A DNA stretch of 64,000 nucleotides from Vagococcus zengguangii (GCF_005145005.1 NZ_CP039712.1:1085001-1149000); one strand, 5' to 3'; counted from the stretch's first letter, positions 16,200 through 24,791 are shown. Numbers and translations are program-made. Notes: a model not told the origin generated them from the sequence alone.

Positions 16200-17487
16200 G
16201 TTGTCTTAATTCAGTTAAGAGCTCAGTTGCTTTTGCTAAATTCATGCGTTCAAGCGCTCGTAAGCGACTAGCAACAAGTTCGATTTCTTCACCGGTCGCC
16301 CCAGCGTGAATGGCTAAGGCGTTTGCATGTAGTGACATGTGTCCTTTTTGTATTCCTTCAGTCACTAAGGCACGTACAGCAGCAAAGTTCTGCGCTAATC
16401 CGACGGCACAAATAATACGAGCCATTTGTTCAGCAGTGTCTACTTGCATCAATTCTTGCGAAATTTTCGCTAGTGGTAAGGCGTTAATCGCGCCACCTAA
16501 TGAACCGAGAAGGAGAGGGAGCGTTAATTGCCCTTCAAGCATCTGTTTGTCGAGATCCAATTGCCAAGTTGTTAAACCTTGATAACTACCGTTTCGACTA
16601 GCGTAGGCATGAATACCTGCTTCTATAGCGCGATAATCGTTACCAGTTGCCATTACTACCGCGTCAATACCATTCATAATCCCTTTATTATGTGTGACTG
16701 CACGGTAGGGATCTAGTTTAGCATAATGCGCTGCTTTAACGATTTTTTGCGCAACACTTTGGCCATCTAAGTGATTAGTCGCTAATAAATCAAATGGAAT
16801 TTCGCAAGTGGCTGTGACGAGTGAACGGGTATTATAGTTACTTAAAATACTCATTAATTTTTCGGCTGCTAACCATTCTTGAATCGCCGGTGTGACACCT
16901 TCAAGAATCGTATTGACGATATTTGCGCCCATCGCTTCTTTAACATCAACATATAAGTAGACAGTTAAGTATTCCGCTTGGTCTTTTTCATTATAGATAA
17001 TGTGTGTCTCAACGTCGACAAGTCCACCTCCGCGGACCACAATTGACGGATGAGCAAGTTCAGCTAATTGTTTAATTTCGTCAACGCGACTGTCTACTAA
17101 TTGTTTTGCGTTAGCAAAATCAGCTATTTGATAAAAAATCATTTGCCCTGTTTGTAGACGTTCTGGAAATGACGTTTTAAAACCACCAGTAGAACGGGTA
17201 AAACGCGCGGCATTACTGCAAGCAGCAATAACAGAAGGTTCTTCGATTGCCATAGGGATAACACATTCTTGACCATCAACAATAAAGTTTAAGGCGACGC
17301 CCATAGGAAGACTAAACTGGCTAATTTGATTTTCGATTAAGTGATTGGCAACATCTTCACTTATCCCAGTTGTCGTCATTAATAAATCTGCAGAATTTTC
17401 TGATACAAAGCCGTGAGCTTTTAGTAAATCAAGGCGTTCACTACGCGTTTTTTGATAAAATTTTGAAATTTTAGAAGTTTGTTCCAT
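16189..17487 (-). CDS. mvaA: Hydroxymethylglutaryl-CoA reductase, class II
   Basis: This 432-residue class II HMG-CoA reductase makes mevalonate. The start region KTRSERLDLL, ENQISQFSLPMGVALNF, SVIAACSNAARF, the segment EAMGANIVNT, and GSLGGAI are family features. The C-terminal HAGATGEEIE contains the catalytic-histidine region. The size is that of a reductase alone. In Enterococcus this activity is fused behind an acetoacetyl-CoA thiolase in the bifunctional MvaE; no thiolase part is present here. I start at the ATG at 17487, 8 nt after GGAG. A TTG further upstream would include that site. It lies 18 bp after mvaS. Confidence 0.95.
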   Translation of the reverse strand: MEQTSKISKFYQKTRSERLDLLKAHGFVSENSADLLMTTTGISEDVANHLIENQISQFSLPMGVALNFIVDGQECVIPMAIEEPSVIAACSNAARFTRSTGGFKTSFPERLQTGQMIFYQIADFANAKQLVDSRVDEIKQLAELAHPSIVVRGGGLVDVETHIIYNEKDQAEYLTVYLYVDVKEAMGANIVNTILEGVTPAIQEWLAAEKLMSILSNYNTRSLVTATCEIPFDLLATNHLDGQSVAQKIVKAAHYAKLDPYRAVTHNKGIMNGIDAVVMATGNDYRAIEAGIHAYASRNGSYQGLTTWQLDLDKQMLEGQLTLPLLLGSLGGAINALPLAKISQELMQVDTAEQMARIICAVGLAQNFAAVRALVTEGIQKGHMSLHANALAIHAGATGEEIELVASRLRALERMNLAKATELLTELRQQNS

Positions 17488-17505
17488 AGTTAGGTACTCC
17501 AAACA

Positions 17506-18684
17506 TTAGTTTACAAAGCCATAATGACGTTGGTGTTGTGTTATTTCGGTTAATTGAATTGGCGCATGATCAAAGCGATTAGATAGTGCTAGTGTTGAGC
17601 CATCAGTAGGTAATTTTTCTAAGAAAACTTCTTCATATTCAGCTACTGTCAATTGTTGTCTTGCTTCTAAGATTGCTTGATGCTCTTGACTTAAGAGTTG
17701 TGTTTCGAATCCATCTACTAAATCAAGTAGGAAAAACTCGCACACAGCGCCAGAACCATAGCTGAAACAGCCAATTGTTTGTCCTGCTTGTAAGGTAGTC
17801 GCATGATCTAATAATGAATTAAGCCCTAAATATAAAGACCCTGTGTAAATATTTCCAATGTTTTTGGTGTAAATAATACTTTCTTCGTAGTGTGCTAAGA
17901 AACGCTCACTGGTTTCTGGTGAAACAGTTTCGAGTAGGCTAGCCATCGCTTTTTTGCCCATCTTTGCATAAGGTAAATGGAAACATAAGGCTTCTAAACT
18001 CTCTATATCAAGCTTGTAACGTTTTTGATATTCATTAATGACTGTCTCAAAGAAAGTTGTATAGGCTTCGTTTGAAAATTTGCCATCAACCATGGCATTT
18101 TCTGAGTAGGTTGGACGCCAAAAATCATAGATATCATTTGTATACATCACAGATTCATTTCGAATAGAAAAGATGCGTGGATTTGCAGAGATTACCATAG
18201 CAACTGCGCCAGCCCCTTGTGTCACTTCACCAGGTGTATTCAGACCATAACGAGCAATGTCTGATCCAATGACTAACACTTTACGACCGGGATGTTGTGC
18301 GACATAATCTTTTGCCATCATTATTCCAGCTGTGGCACTATAACAAGCTTGTTTCATCTCGATACAACGAGCGAATGGATTGATGTTTAATAACTTATGA
18401 ATGGCAACTGCGCCTGATTTAGAATAATCAGTGCCTGATTCAGTAGCAAAAATGACCATATCGATTAATTTGGCATCTTCTTCTGAAACAATCGGTCGCG
18501 CAGCGTTCGCTCCCATAGAGATTGCATCTTGAGTGATGGGATTAATGCCCATTTTTAATTGACCAATGCCAATAGTGTATTTATTAGGATCTGTATCACG
18601 TGCGTGAGCCAAATCGACCATGTCTACATACAAAGTAGGGGTGAAAAAGTTGATTTTATCGATACCTATAGTTTGTGTATTCAT
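17506..18684 (-). CDS. mvaS: Hydroxymethylglutaryl-CoA synthase
   Basis: This 392-residue thiolase-fold enzyme condenses acetyl-CoA and acetoacetyl-CoA to HMG-CoA. The expected catalytic residues are visible: Glu82 in ATESGTD, Cys114 in KQACYSATAG and His236 in CFHLPYAKMG. The C-terminal FSYGSGAVCEFF is also conserved. The length matches bacterial MvaS. It leads the mvaS-mvaA unit with an AAGGAG ribosome binding site. Its promoter lies in the 244-bp gap shared with the divergent MarR-type gene. Confidence 0.96.
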   Translation of the reverse strand: MNTQTIGIDKINFFTPTLYVDMVDLAHARDTDPNKYTIGIGQLKMGINPITQDAISMGANAARPIVSEEDAKLIDMVIFATESGTDYSKSGAVAIHKLLNINPFARCIEMKQACYSATAGIMMAKDYVAQHPGRKVLVIGSDIARYGLNTPGEVTQGAGAVAMVISANPRIFSIRNESVMYTNDIYDFWRPTYSENAMVDGKFSNEAYTTFFETVINEYQKRYKLDIESLEALCFHLPYAKMGKKAMASLLETVSPETSERFLAHYEESIIYTKNIGNIYTGSLYLGLNSLLDHATTLQAGQTIGCFSYGSGAVCEFFLLDLVDGFETQLLSQEHQAILEARQQLTVAEYEEVFLEKLPTDGSTLALSNRFDHAPIQLTEITQHQRHYGFVN

Positions 18685-18863
18685 ATTTGTTTGCTCCTTA
18701 TCTGGAAATCTTTCACAAGAAGTGTAGCATAAAAATGCTTCAAACGTGAATAGTATCAGGATTATTTAGATTAATTTAATAATTTCTATCATTAATTCAA
18801 GCATTTGCACCCAAAATGAAAATGCCCTTTATAACAACAACTTATTATTTGTAAGCATATTGA
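18685..18863 (-). promoter_or_regulatory. mvaS upstream region
   Basis: On the minus strand, about 50 bp before mvaS, TGCTACACT is a candidate extended -10 with a weak TTCACG 18 bp upstream. I find no small gene in this stretch. Confidence 0.35.
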
Positions 18864-18892
18864 TTGCCTGGATAAAAAGTGTGGGTTATAAT
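18864..18892 (+). promoter_or_regulatory. Promoter of the MarR/dioxygenase operon
   Basis: TTGCCT (18864-18869) and TATAAT (18887-18892) are 17 bp apart. The MhqR-like operator begins on the last base of the -10, so a bound repressor would cover the transcription start. Confidence 0.65.
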
Positions 18893-18911
18893 TATCTCGA
18901 ATTAGAGATAA
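18892..18911 (+). promoter_or_regulatory. MhqR-type operator
   Basis: TTATCTCGAATTAGAGATAA is an almost perfect 20-bp palindrome with arms TTATCTC and GAGATAA. It closely resembles the Bacillus subtilis MhqR box (core ATCTCGAATTCGAGAT). It overlaps the promoter of a MarR-family gene that is followed by dioxygenase and hydrolase genes of the MhqR regulon type. Confidence 0.7.
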
Positions 18912-18928
18912 AATGAGGTGAAGGAAAA

Positions 18929-19354
18929 ATGAAAAATACGGAAATAGCGTTACGAAATTTTATTGCCATCATGCGAACAAAAGATTCAATTGAAAAAGTT
19001 GTGAAGGAAGATGTAAAAAAATACGGATTGAATTTAACAGAATTTGCAGTATTAGAATTGTTATACAGCAAGGGTGAACAGCCTATTCAACAAATAGCTG
19101 ACAAAATATTAATTGCCAGTAGTTCGACCACCTATGTCGTTGATAAACTGGTTGCAAAAAACTTAGTCGATCGACAAGTATCTCCAAATGACCGACGTGT
19201 TTATTACGCAAAACTGACAGCACATGGTCAGAAGTTAATGGATGAAATTTTTCCGAAACATACGTTGACGATTCAGAAAATATTTTCGACTCTTGATCAA
19301 CAAGAAATGAAACAATTACAGCGATTGTTACTTAAAGTAAATCAAGCCAATTAA
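18929..19354 (+). CDS. MarR family repressor, MhqR-like
   Basis: This 141-residue winged-helix protein has the MarR layout: an N-terminal dimerisation helix, the DNA-binding region LNLTEFAVLELLYSKGEQPIQ, the recognition helix near SSSTTYVVDKLVAKNLV and the wing SPNDRRVYYAKLT. It is the first gene of an operon with two ring-cleaving-type dioxygenases, a flavoprotein and an esterase-like hydrolase. That is the gene content controlled by MhqR in Bacillus, which responds to quinones and other electrophiles. A matching operator overlaps the promoter, so autoregulation is likely. Confidence 0.85.
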   Translation: MKNTEIALRNFIAIMRTKDSIEKVVKEDVKKYGLNLTEFAVLELLYSKGEQPIQQIADKILIASSSTTYVVDKLVAKNLVDRQVSPNDRRVYYAKLTAHGQKLMDEIFPKHTLTIQKIFSTLDQQEMKQLQRLLLKVNQAN

Positions 19355-19392
19355 ATGGTGTTATTAAAAATTATTGAAAGAAGGAAATTAAC

Positions 19393-20355
19393 ATGAGTAA
19401 ACAACAACTATTAGGAATTCATCATGTCACTGCCATGACAAGTGATGTCGTAAAGAATTATGAATTTTTTACAGAAATATTGGGGATGCGCTTAGTCAAG
19501 AAAACTGTTAATCAGGATGATATATACACCTATCATACGTTCTATGCGGATGATCAAGGCTCGCCTGGAACGGATATGACATTTTTTGATTTCCCAAATA
19601 ATCCACCGGGTATTAAAGGAACGAATGCTATTACTCGCACAAGTTTCCGCGTGCCGACAGATGAAGCGTTAACGTATTGGGTAGCACGTTTTGAAGAATT
19701 TAATGTTAAACATGAAGGAATTAGTGAGTTGTTTGGTAAGAAAGTCTTGAAGTTTGAAGATGAAGACCAACAACGTTATCAATTGATTTCAGACGAAACC
19801 AATCAAGGAGTAAAAGCCGGAATCCCATGGAAAAAAGGGCCCGTACCATTAGATTATGCCATTTACGGGTTGGGACCAATCGAAATTACTTTAGCATACT
19901 TTGAGCGCTTCAAAGAAATTATGACGAGCGTTTATGGGTTTAAAATGATAGAGGAAGTCAATGATATGATCTTATTAGAAATTGGCGAAGGGGGAAATGG
20001 TGCTCAAATGATCTTACGACATGATGCCACATCTCCAATTGCTCGCCAAGGATATGGCGAAGTCCATCATGTTGCTTTTCGAGTAGCTGATCAAGAAGCG
20101 TTGTATTCATGGTTAGATAAATATCAACGCTTAGGAATTCCAAATTCAGGTCATGTGGATCGTTTTTATTTTGAAGCATTGTATGCTCGTATTGGTCATA
20201 TATTAATCGAGCTATCGACAGATGGTCCTGGGTTTATGGGGGATGAACCGTATGAAACATTAGGAGAAAGTCTATCGCTGCCACCATTTTTAGAAAATAG
20301 ACGTGCCTATATTGAAAGTGAAATTAGACCATTTAATACGAAAAGGGAGGAATAA
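19393..20355 (+). CDS. Ring-cleaving dioxygenase family protein (VOC), MhqA/MhqO-like
   Basis: This 320-residue protein contains two vicinal-oxygen-chelate modules. Each has a metal-binding pattern: GIHHVTAMTSD at the N-terminus, VHHVAFRVAD near residue 220, and a C-terminal ILIELSTDGPGF supplying the glutamate. The family includes B. subtilis MhqA, MhqE and MhqO, which are induced by hydroquinones and quinones. The gene is 38 bp after the MarR gene and 2 bp before a second, related VOC gene. The two are related to each other, with HHI or HHV at the start and E(L/T)PGF at the end, which suggests an old duplication. The substrate is unknown. Confidence 0.87.
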   Translation: MSKQQLLGIHHVTAMTSDVVKNYEFFTEILGMRLVKKTVNQDDIYTYHTFYADDQGSPGTDMTFFDFPNNPPGIKGTNAITRTSFRVPTDEALTYWVARFEEFNVKHEGISELFGKKVLKFEDEDQQRYQLISDETNQGVKAGIPWKKGPVPLDYAIYGLGPIEITLAYFERFKEIMTSVYGFKMIEEVNDMILLEIGEGGNGAQMILRHDATSPIARQGYGEVHHVAFRVADQEALYSWLDKYQRLGIPNSGHVDRFYFEALYARIGHILIELSTDGPGFMGDEPYETLGESLSLPPFLENRRAYIESEIRPFNTKREE

Positions 20356-20357
20356 TC

Positions 20358-21251
20358 ATGCAAGGAATTAACAAAATTCATCATATTTCAGCCATTGTTG
20401 GAGACGTGAATGAAAATTTAACTTTTTATCGTGAGGTGTTAGGCTTACGTTTAATTAAACAAACCGTCAATTTTGATGATCCGTCAACTTACCATTTATA
20501 TTTTGCTAATAAAAAGGGTGAAATTGGAACGGTTATGACCTTCTTTCCATGGCAACAAGCGTATACCGGTCGTGTTGGCGGAGGGCAGGTAGGAAGAATT
20601 GCGTTTAGTATTCCTAAAGGCAAACTGTCAAATTGGCAAGAAAAATTTGAAGAACTAGCTATAAGCTACACGACGGAGAAGATTTTTAAGGGGGCACAAC
20701 TACACTTTAATGATCCACATGGTCTAAGTTTAAGTCTAGTTGAAAGTGAAGAAATAGGAATAGACGAAGACATTACCAATATTCATGGGGTTGAATTACT
20801 ATCCACTAATTATCAGATGACATTAACGGGATTAATGGAGCACCTAGGAATGACGGATGCAAAAGAAGAAGACACGGTTTGGCGGCTTTTCTTAAGAGAT
20901 GAAGTCGTTCAAGAAATTGTGTTACCCAAAAAAAACTTACCAATTGGGCGTTTTGGGGTCGGGACAGTTCACCATATCGCATGGTCAGTCCCAAATGATA
21001 TAAAGCAAATGTTATGGCAAGATAAATTAATGGCGTTGCAATACGGTGTAACAGAAATTAAAGATCGTCGCTATTTCAAAGCTATTTACTTAAAAGAATT
21101 TGGTGATATCATTTTTGAATTAGCGACTGAAACCCCTGGATTTGCAATTGATGAAACACCAGAACATTTAGGTGAGGCGTTGATGTTGCCGCCTCAATTC
21201 GAATCGCAACGCTCAGTCATTATGTCGCAATTGCCGGAGTTACAATTATGA
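20358..21251 (+). CDS. Second ring-cleaving dioxygenase family protein (VOC)
   Basis: This 297-residue two-module VOC protein resembles its upstream neighbour in layout. It begins with GINKIHHISAIVGD, has VHHIAWSVPND near residue 210, and ends with IIFELATETPGFAIDE. Histidines and a glutamate are in the places expected for a divalent metal site. It is tightly packed, 2 bp after the first dioxygenase and overlapping the next gene by 4 bp as ATGA, so translation is probably coupled. As with its partner, a role in breaking down quinone-like electrophiles is inferred from family and operator. Confidence 0.86.
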   Translation: MQGINKIHHISAIVGDVNENLTFYREVLGLRLIKQTVNFDDPSTYHLYFANKKGEIGTVMTFFPWQQAYTGRVGGGQVGRIAFSIPKGKLSNWQEKFEELAISYTTEKIFKGAQLHFNDPHGLSLSLVESEEIGIDEDITNIHGVELLSTNYQMTLTGLMEHLGMTDAKEEDTVWRLFLRDEVVQEIVLPKKNLPIGRFGVGTVHHIAWSVPNDIKQMLWQDKLMALQYGVTEIKDRRYFKAIYLKEFGDIIFELATETPGFAIDETPEHLGEALMLPPQFESQRSVIMSQLPELQL

Positions 21252-21865
21252 AAGAAACAGTCTTTTTAACGCCAGACAAATTGACTGAACGCGAAAATTA
21301 TAAATTGTTGATTGGTTCAATTGTGCCACGTCCAATCGCTTTGATTACTACTCTTAATAAGCAAGGCGTGCTTAATATCGCACCGTTCAGTTATTTTAAT
21401 ATAGTAACGGCAAATCCTCCGATTGTATCAGTGGCTATTCAACGAAGAAATGGACAATTGAAAGATACTGCGCGCAATTTATTATCGCAGAAAGAAGCGG
21501 TCGTTCATCTAGTAAGCGTTGAAAATGTGACAGATGCTAATCAGACTGCTGCCAATTTAGGGATGGATGAAAGCGAGTTGTCGCTAACACATTTTACTCC
21601 GATAGCATCAAAAATGATTAAAACACCAAGTTTACAACAAGCAAAGGGGCGTTTTGAAACAAGTCTTTTACAATGTGTACCAATTGAAGAACACGGAGAA
21701 CCTACAGCAGATTTGTTTTTATTAAAAATTCAAGCGTATCATTTCGAAGAAACAGTATATGAAGCGGGTAAAATTAATTTAGAGAAGTTGGCACCAGTTA
21801 GTCGATTAGCGGGAAACTATTACGGAGAAGTAGCCAATATCTTTAGTTTAGAGCGACCAGATTAA
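21248..21865 (+). CDS. Flavin reductase-like FMN-binding split-barrel protein
   Basis: This 205-residue protein belongs to the flavin reductase-like domain family. The segments IGSIVPRPIALITTLNKQG and NIAPFSYFNIVTANPPIVSVAI are typical of the FMN-binding split barrel. Such proteins reduce or bind flavin and often supply reducing power to an oxygenase. It overlaps the second dioxygenase by 4 bp and belongs to the MhqR-like operon, so a partner role in quinone reduction is a reasonable inference. The ring-cleaving VOC enzymes normally need no reductase, so the link may be functional rather than direct. Confidence 0.82.
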   Translation: MKETVFLTPDKLTERENYKLLIGSIVPRPIALITTLNKQGVLNIAPFSYFNIVTANPPIVSVAIQRRNGQLKDTARNLLSQKEAVVHLVSVENVTDANQTAANLGMDESELSLTHFTPIASKMIKTPSLQQAKGRFETSLLQCVPIEEHGEPTADLFLLKIQAYHFEETVYEAGKINLEKLAPVSRLAGNYYGEVANIFSLERPD

Positions 21866-21896
21866 TAGAGGTTAATGACAAGAGGAGAGGTAAGAG

Positions 21897-22493
21897 ATGG
21901 AACATAAATTTATTCAGGGAGCAACTGGCCATCCAGTTCTCATATTGTTACATGGGACAGGAGGGAGTATGAATGATTTAATACCTGCTGCAGAACATTT
22001 GGATTCTCAAGCGTCCGTTTTAACCATACAAGGGGATGTTTTAGAAAACGGCATGCGTCGTTTTTTTAAACGATTTCCTGATGCAAGTTTTGATTGGGAT
22101 GATTTAGAAGTCAGAGGCGCGAATTTAGTGTCTTTCATAAAGAATGCTAGTCATATGTATCAATTCGATTTAAAAGATGTTGTATTAGTTGGTTACTCAA
22201 ATGGGGCGAATATTGCGATTAATTTATTACTAAGAGACCCACGTATCTTCTTACGGGCAATATTATTCCATCCAATGTATCCGACAGATGATATTGATAG
22301 ACAGGATTTAACGAATGTGTCAATATTTGCTTCGTTAGGTGTTAAAGATCCGATTGTAACGGTGGCTCAAAGTGAGCAAGTCATTAAGTTATTTGAAAAC
22401 CAAGAAGCTCAGGTAACACCTTACTGGACGACAGGTCATCAATTGAGCTATAGCGAAGTAGAGCATGCACGTCAATGGTTAAAAAATAGTTAA
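21897..22493 (+). CDS. Alpha/beta hydrolase, carboxylesterase-like (MhqD type)
   Basis: This 198-residue small serine hydrolase has LLHGTGGSMNDL as oxyanion region, the nucleophile in GYSNGANIA, an aspartate in GVKDPIV and a histidine in TTGHQLSYSE. Length and motifs match the phospholipase/carboxylesterase family that includes B. subtilis MhqD. It closes the MhqR-like operon, 31 bp after the flavoprotein with a GAGAGG ribosome binding site, and is followed by a terminator. The natural ester substrate is unknown. Confidence 0.85.
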   Translation: MEHKFIQGATGHPVLILLHGTGGSMNDLIPAAEHLDSQASVLTIQGDVLENGMRRFFKRFPDASFDWDDLEVRGANLVSFIKNASHMYQFDLKDVVLVGYSNGANIAINLLLRDPRIFLRAILFHPMYPTDDIDRQDLTNVSIFASLGVKDPIVTVAQSEQVIKLFENQEAQVTPYWTTGHQLSYSEVEHARQWLKNS

Positions 22494-22501
22494 TAGAGAA
22501 T

Positions 22502-22546
22502 AAAAACACAGCTTTGCGTCGCTTTAGACGCAAGGGCTGTGTTTTT
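22502..22546. terminator. Bidirectional terminator
   Basis: A hairpin with AAAAACACAGC and GCTGTGTTTTTA as outer arms and GCGTC/GACGC as inner arms lies between the convergent hydrolase and cyclophilin genes. Confidence 0.85.
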
Positions 22547-22550
22547 ACTT

Positions 22551-23315
22551 TTATTTAGGTTCTTGTAAAATATCGATTGATTTGATTACAACGTCTTTTT
22601 CTGGTTTATCATTAGCACCAGTTTTTACTTCGGCAATTTTATCTACGACATCCATCCCGTCAATCACCTGACCGAATACGGTATGATTGCTAGTTGATCC
22701 TTCAAATGTATAGTCTAAGTAAGGCGTACCACCTTCTTTATATTTGTCGATAATTTCTTGTGGGTACTCATCGGTTAATAGACCGTCGGAGACATTATCA
22801 GAATTTTGGACGATAAAAAATTGGCTACCATTAGTATCTGGGCCAGCATTAGCCATTGAAAGGGCCCCACGGATATTAAATAATTCACGGTTAGACTCAT
22901 CTTCAAACGGTTCACCCCAAATACTTTCACCACCTGCACCAGTTCCTTCTGGATCGCCACCTTGAATCATAAAGTTATTAATTACACGGTGGAAAGTAAC
23001 ACCATCATAATAACCATCTTTGGCATGTGTAACAAAATTTTCAACCGTCTTTGGTACGACTTCAGGGAATAGTCTGATTTTGATCGCACCTTGACTAGTG
23101 TTCATTTGAACCAAATATTCATTATCTTGAACCTGATCGTTTAATTGTGGAAAAGTTAGTTGACTAAAATCAACAGATTCTTCGGTTTCTGAAGATTCAA
23201 TGGTTACTTCTGAATTATTAGTAACACTTTCAATCGTGTTATCTTTTGACTGATTACAGCCAGCTAAAAACAAAATTGAAGAGAATAGTATAACTGGTAA
23301 TATAACTTTTTTCAT
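22551..23315 (-). CDS. Cyclophilin-type peptidyl-prolyl isomerase lipoprotein
   Basis: This 254-residue protein has a type II signal peptide with lipobox LAGC (Cys20) and a serine/glutamate-rich linker to about residue 60. The rest is a cyclophilin domain. Family motifs are [37 protein letters not shown] and [17 protein letters not shown]. It is expected to be tethered outside the membrane, where it helps proline isomerisation of secreted proteins. A strong minus-strand promoter lies upstream and the gene is monocistronic. Confidence 0.93.
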   Translation of the reverse strand: MKKVILPVILFSSILFLAGCNQSKDNTIESVTNNSEVTIESSETEESVDFSQLTFPQLNDQVQDNEYLVQMNTSQGAIKIRLFPEVVPKTVENFVTHAKDGYYDGVTFHRVINNFMIQGGDPEGTGAGGESIWGEPFEDESNRELFNIRGALSMANAGPDTNGSQFFIVQNSDNVSDGLLTDEYPQEIIDKYKEGGTPYLDYTFEGSTSNHTVFGQVIDGMDVVDKIAEVKTGANDKPEKDVVIKSIDILQEPK

Positions 23316-23360
23316 TACATTTCACTCACTTTCAATAATAGCTAAATTGTTATAAATTAG

Positions 23361-23388
23361 ATTATACCTAAATTCTTTAAAATACAAA
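23361..23388 (-). promoter_or_regulatory. Promoter of the cyclophilin gene
   Basis: On the minus strand TTTGTA (23383-23388) and TATAAT (23361-23366) are 16 bp apart. Confidence 0.6.
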
Positions 23389-23422
23389 ATAAAAATAAAA
23401 AAATAATTATGTTCGTAATTGG

Positions 23423-23451
23423 TGGACGTGGTCTAGACAACTTGCTATAAT
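23423..23451 (+). promoter_or_regulatory. Promoter of the mupG-like gene with embedded dre-like operator
   Basis: TATAAT at 23446-23451 is preceded by TGC (an extended -10), with TGGACG as a weak -35 at 17 bp. The 12-bp sequence TGGTCTAGACAA at 23429-23440 fills the spacer. It differs by one base from TGGTCTAGACCA, the core of DasR/NagR (YvoA) dre sites of GntR-family amino-sugar regulators. Confidence 0.55.
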
Positions 23452-23485
23452 TAAAGCGTATTCAAAAAGATTAGGGGGCATTTGT

Positions 23486-24577
23486 ATGGGAAAATTAGGG
23501 ATTTCAATTTATCCAGAACGTTCAACATTTGAAAAAGATAAGGAATATTTAGATTTAGCGCATAAATATGGTTTTAAGCGTGTTTTCACAAGTTTATTAC
23601 AAATTAAAGGTGATAAAGATCAAGTATTAGCGGATTTCAAAAAAGTGGTGGATTACGCTAATTCTTTAGATTATGAAGTGATGGTGGATATTAACCCTGG
23701 ATTGTTTGATCAATTGGGTATTTCATATGATGATTTATCTTTCTTCCACGAAATGGGCGCAGACGGTATTCGTTTAGATATCGGGATGACCGGTTCAGAA
23801 GAGGCACGTATGACGCGTAATCCATATGGTATTAAAATCGAAATTAACATGAGTGGTGGGACAAGTTATGTTGACAATATTATGAGTTATTCACCAAATA
23901 CTAATAATTTATTAGGCTCTCATAACTTCTATCCGCATCGTTACACTGGTTTAGATTACCAACACTTTGTTAACTGCTCAGAGCAATTTAGACAATATAA
24001 TTTAAACACGATGGCGTTTGTAAACTCGCACGCTGCAACATTTGGTCCTTGGCCAACACAAGACGGTTTATGTTCGTTAGAAGACCATCGTGACTTGGAC
24101 ATTTCAACACAAGTTAAACACTTAATGTTAACTGGCTTAATTGATGATATTACAATTGGTAACGCCTATGCGTCAGAAGAAGAATTAAAAGCAATGGCAG
24201 AAGCCTTTACTGCAGAATTTCCTTCTATTAAAGTGGTACCTGCTGAAGACATTACTAAAAACGAACGCATTTGTTTATTTGATAATATTCATAGCTATCG
24301 TGGTGACCGTTCAGCTTATATGCTACGTTCAACTATGACACGAGTTTATTATAAAGATAAAGATTTCCCAGCCCATAACACAGTGGATATCGTTCGTGGC
24401 GATGTTTTAGTTGATAACGAAGGCTACGGTCAGTATAAGGGCGAAACACAAATTGCCTTGAAAGAAATGAAAAATGATGGCCGTGTCAATGTAGTAGGTA
24501 AGATTTCTGATGATGAGTTATTCTTATTAGAATTCTTAAAACCATGGTCAAGTTTCAAATTAATTGAAGCAAAATAA
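23486..24577 (+). CDS. mupG: MupG family (DUF871) 6-phospho-N-acetylmuramidase-like protein
   Basis: This 363-residue protein belongs to DUF871, a TIM barrel followed by a C-terminal beta domain. The start KLGISIYPERSTFEKDKEYL, the segment DINPGLFDQLGISYDDL and GADGIRLDIGMTG are typical. Characterised members (MupG) cleave MurNAc-6-phosphate-GlcNAc inside the cell during peptidoglycan recycling. Other members have no known substrate. There is no adjacent PTS or MurQ gene. The dre-like site in its promoter suggests control by an amino-sugar-responsive GntR regulator, which agrees with the proposed job. Function is inferred from family. Confidence 0.82.
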   Translation: MGKLGISIYPERSTFEKDKEYLDLAHKYGFKRVFTSLLQIKGDKDQVLADFKKVVDYANSLDYEVMVDINPGLFDQLGISYDDLSFFHEMGADGIRLDIGMTGSEEARMTRNPYGIKIEINMSGGTSYVDNIMSYSPNTNNLLGSHNFYPHRYTGLDYQHFVNCSEQFRQYNLNTMAFVNSHAATFGPWPTQDGLCSLEDHRDLDISTQVKHLMLTGLIDDITIGNAYASEEELKAMAEAFTAEFPSIKVVPAEDITKNERICLFDNIHSYRGDRSAYMLRSTMTRVYYKDKDFPAHNTVDIVRGDVLVDNEGYGQYKGETQIALKEMKNDGRVNVVGKISDDELFLLEFLKPWSSFKLIEAK

Positions 24578-24597
24578 TAAATTCTCATAAAAAATAG

Positions 24598-24634
24598 AAA
24601 ACTTAGAGTGTGAGAAGAACACTCTAAGTTTTTT
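24598..24634 (+). terminator. Terminator after mupG
   Basis: AAAACTTAGAGTGT and ACACTCTAAGTTTT form a perfect 14-bp stem followed by T residues. Confidence 0.9.
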
Positions 24635-24647
24635 GCTGTGCTATCAG

Positions 24648-24677
24648 TTGAGAATGCTAGTCAAAAAATGGTATGAT
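24648..24677 (+). promoter_or_regulatory. Promoter of obg
   Basis: TTGAGA (24648-24653) and TATGAT (24672-24677) are 18 bp apart. The leader to obg is about 105 nt; I looked for a T-box or other riboswitch in it and saw none. Confidence 0.6.
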
Positions 24678-24791
24678 AGTGGTGAGGTCTTGCTATAGTA
24701 GTTTTTTTCATGAAAATTAATAAAAAAATAGACAAGTGTGGTTTTTACCTATAGAATAGACAAAGATTGAATAAGAGTAGGAGGACAAAAA

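Noticed and set aside
24678-24791. Possible T-box or other riboswitch in the obg leader
   Set aside because: No T-box motif, specifier-like structure or terminator/antiterminator pair is visible; it seems an ordinary leader.
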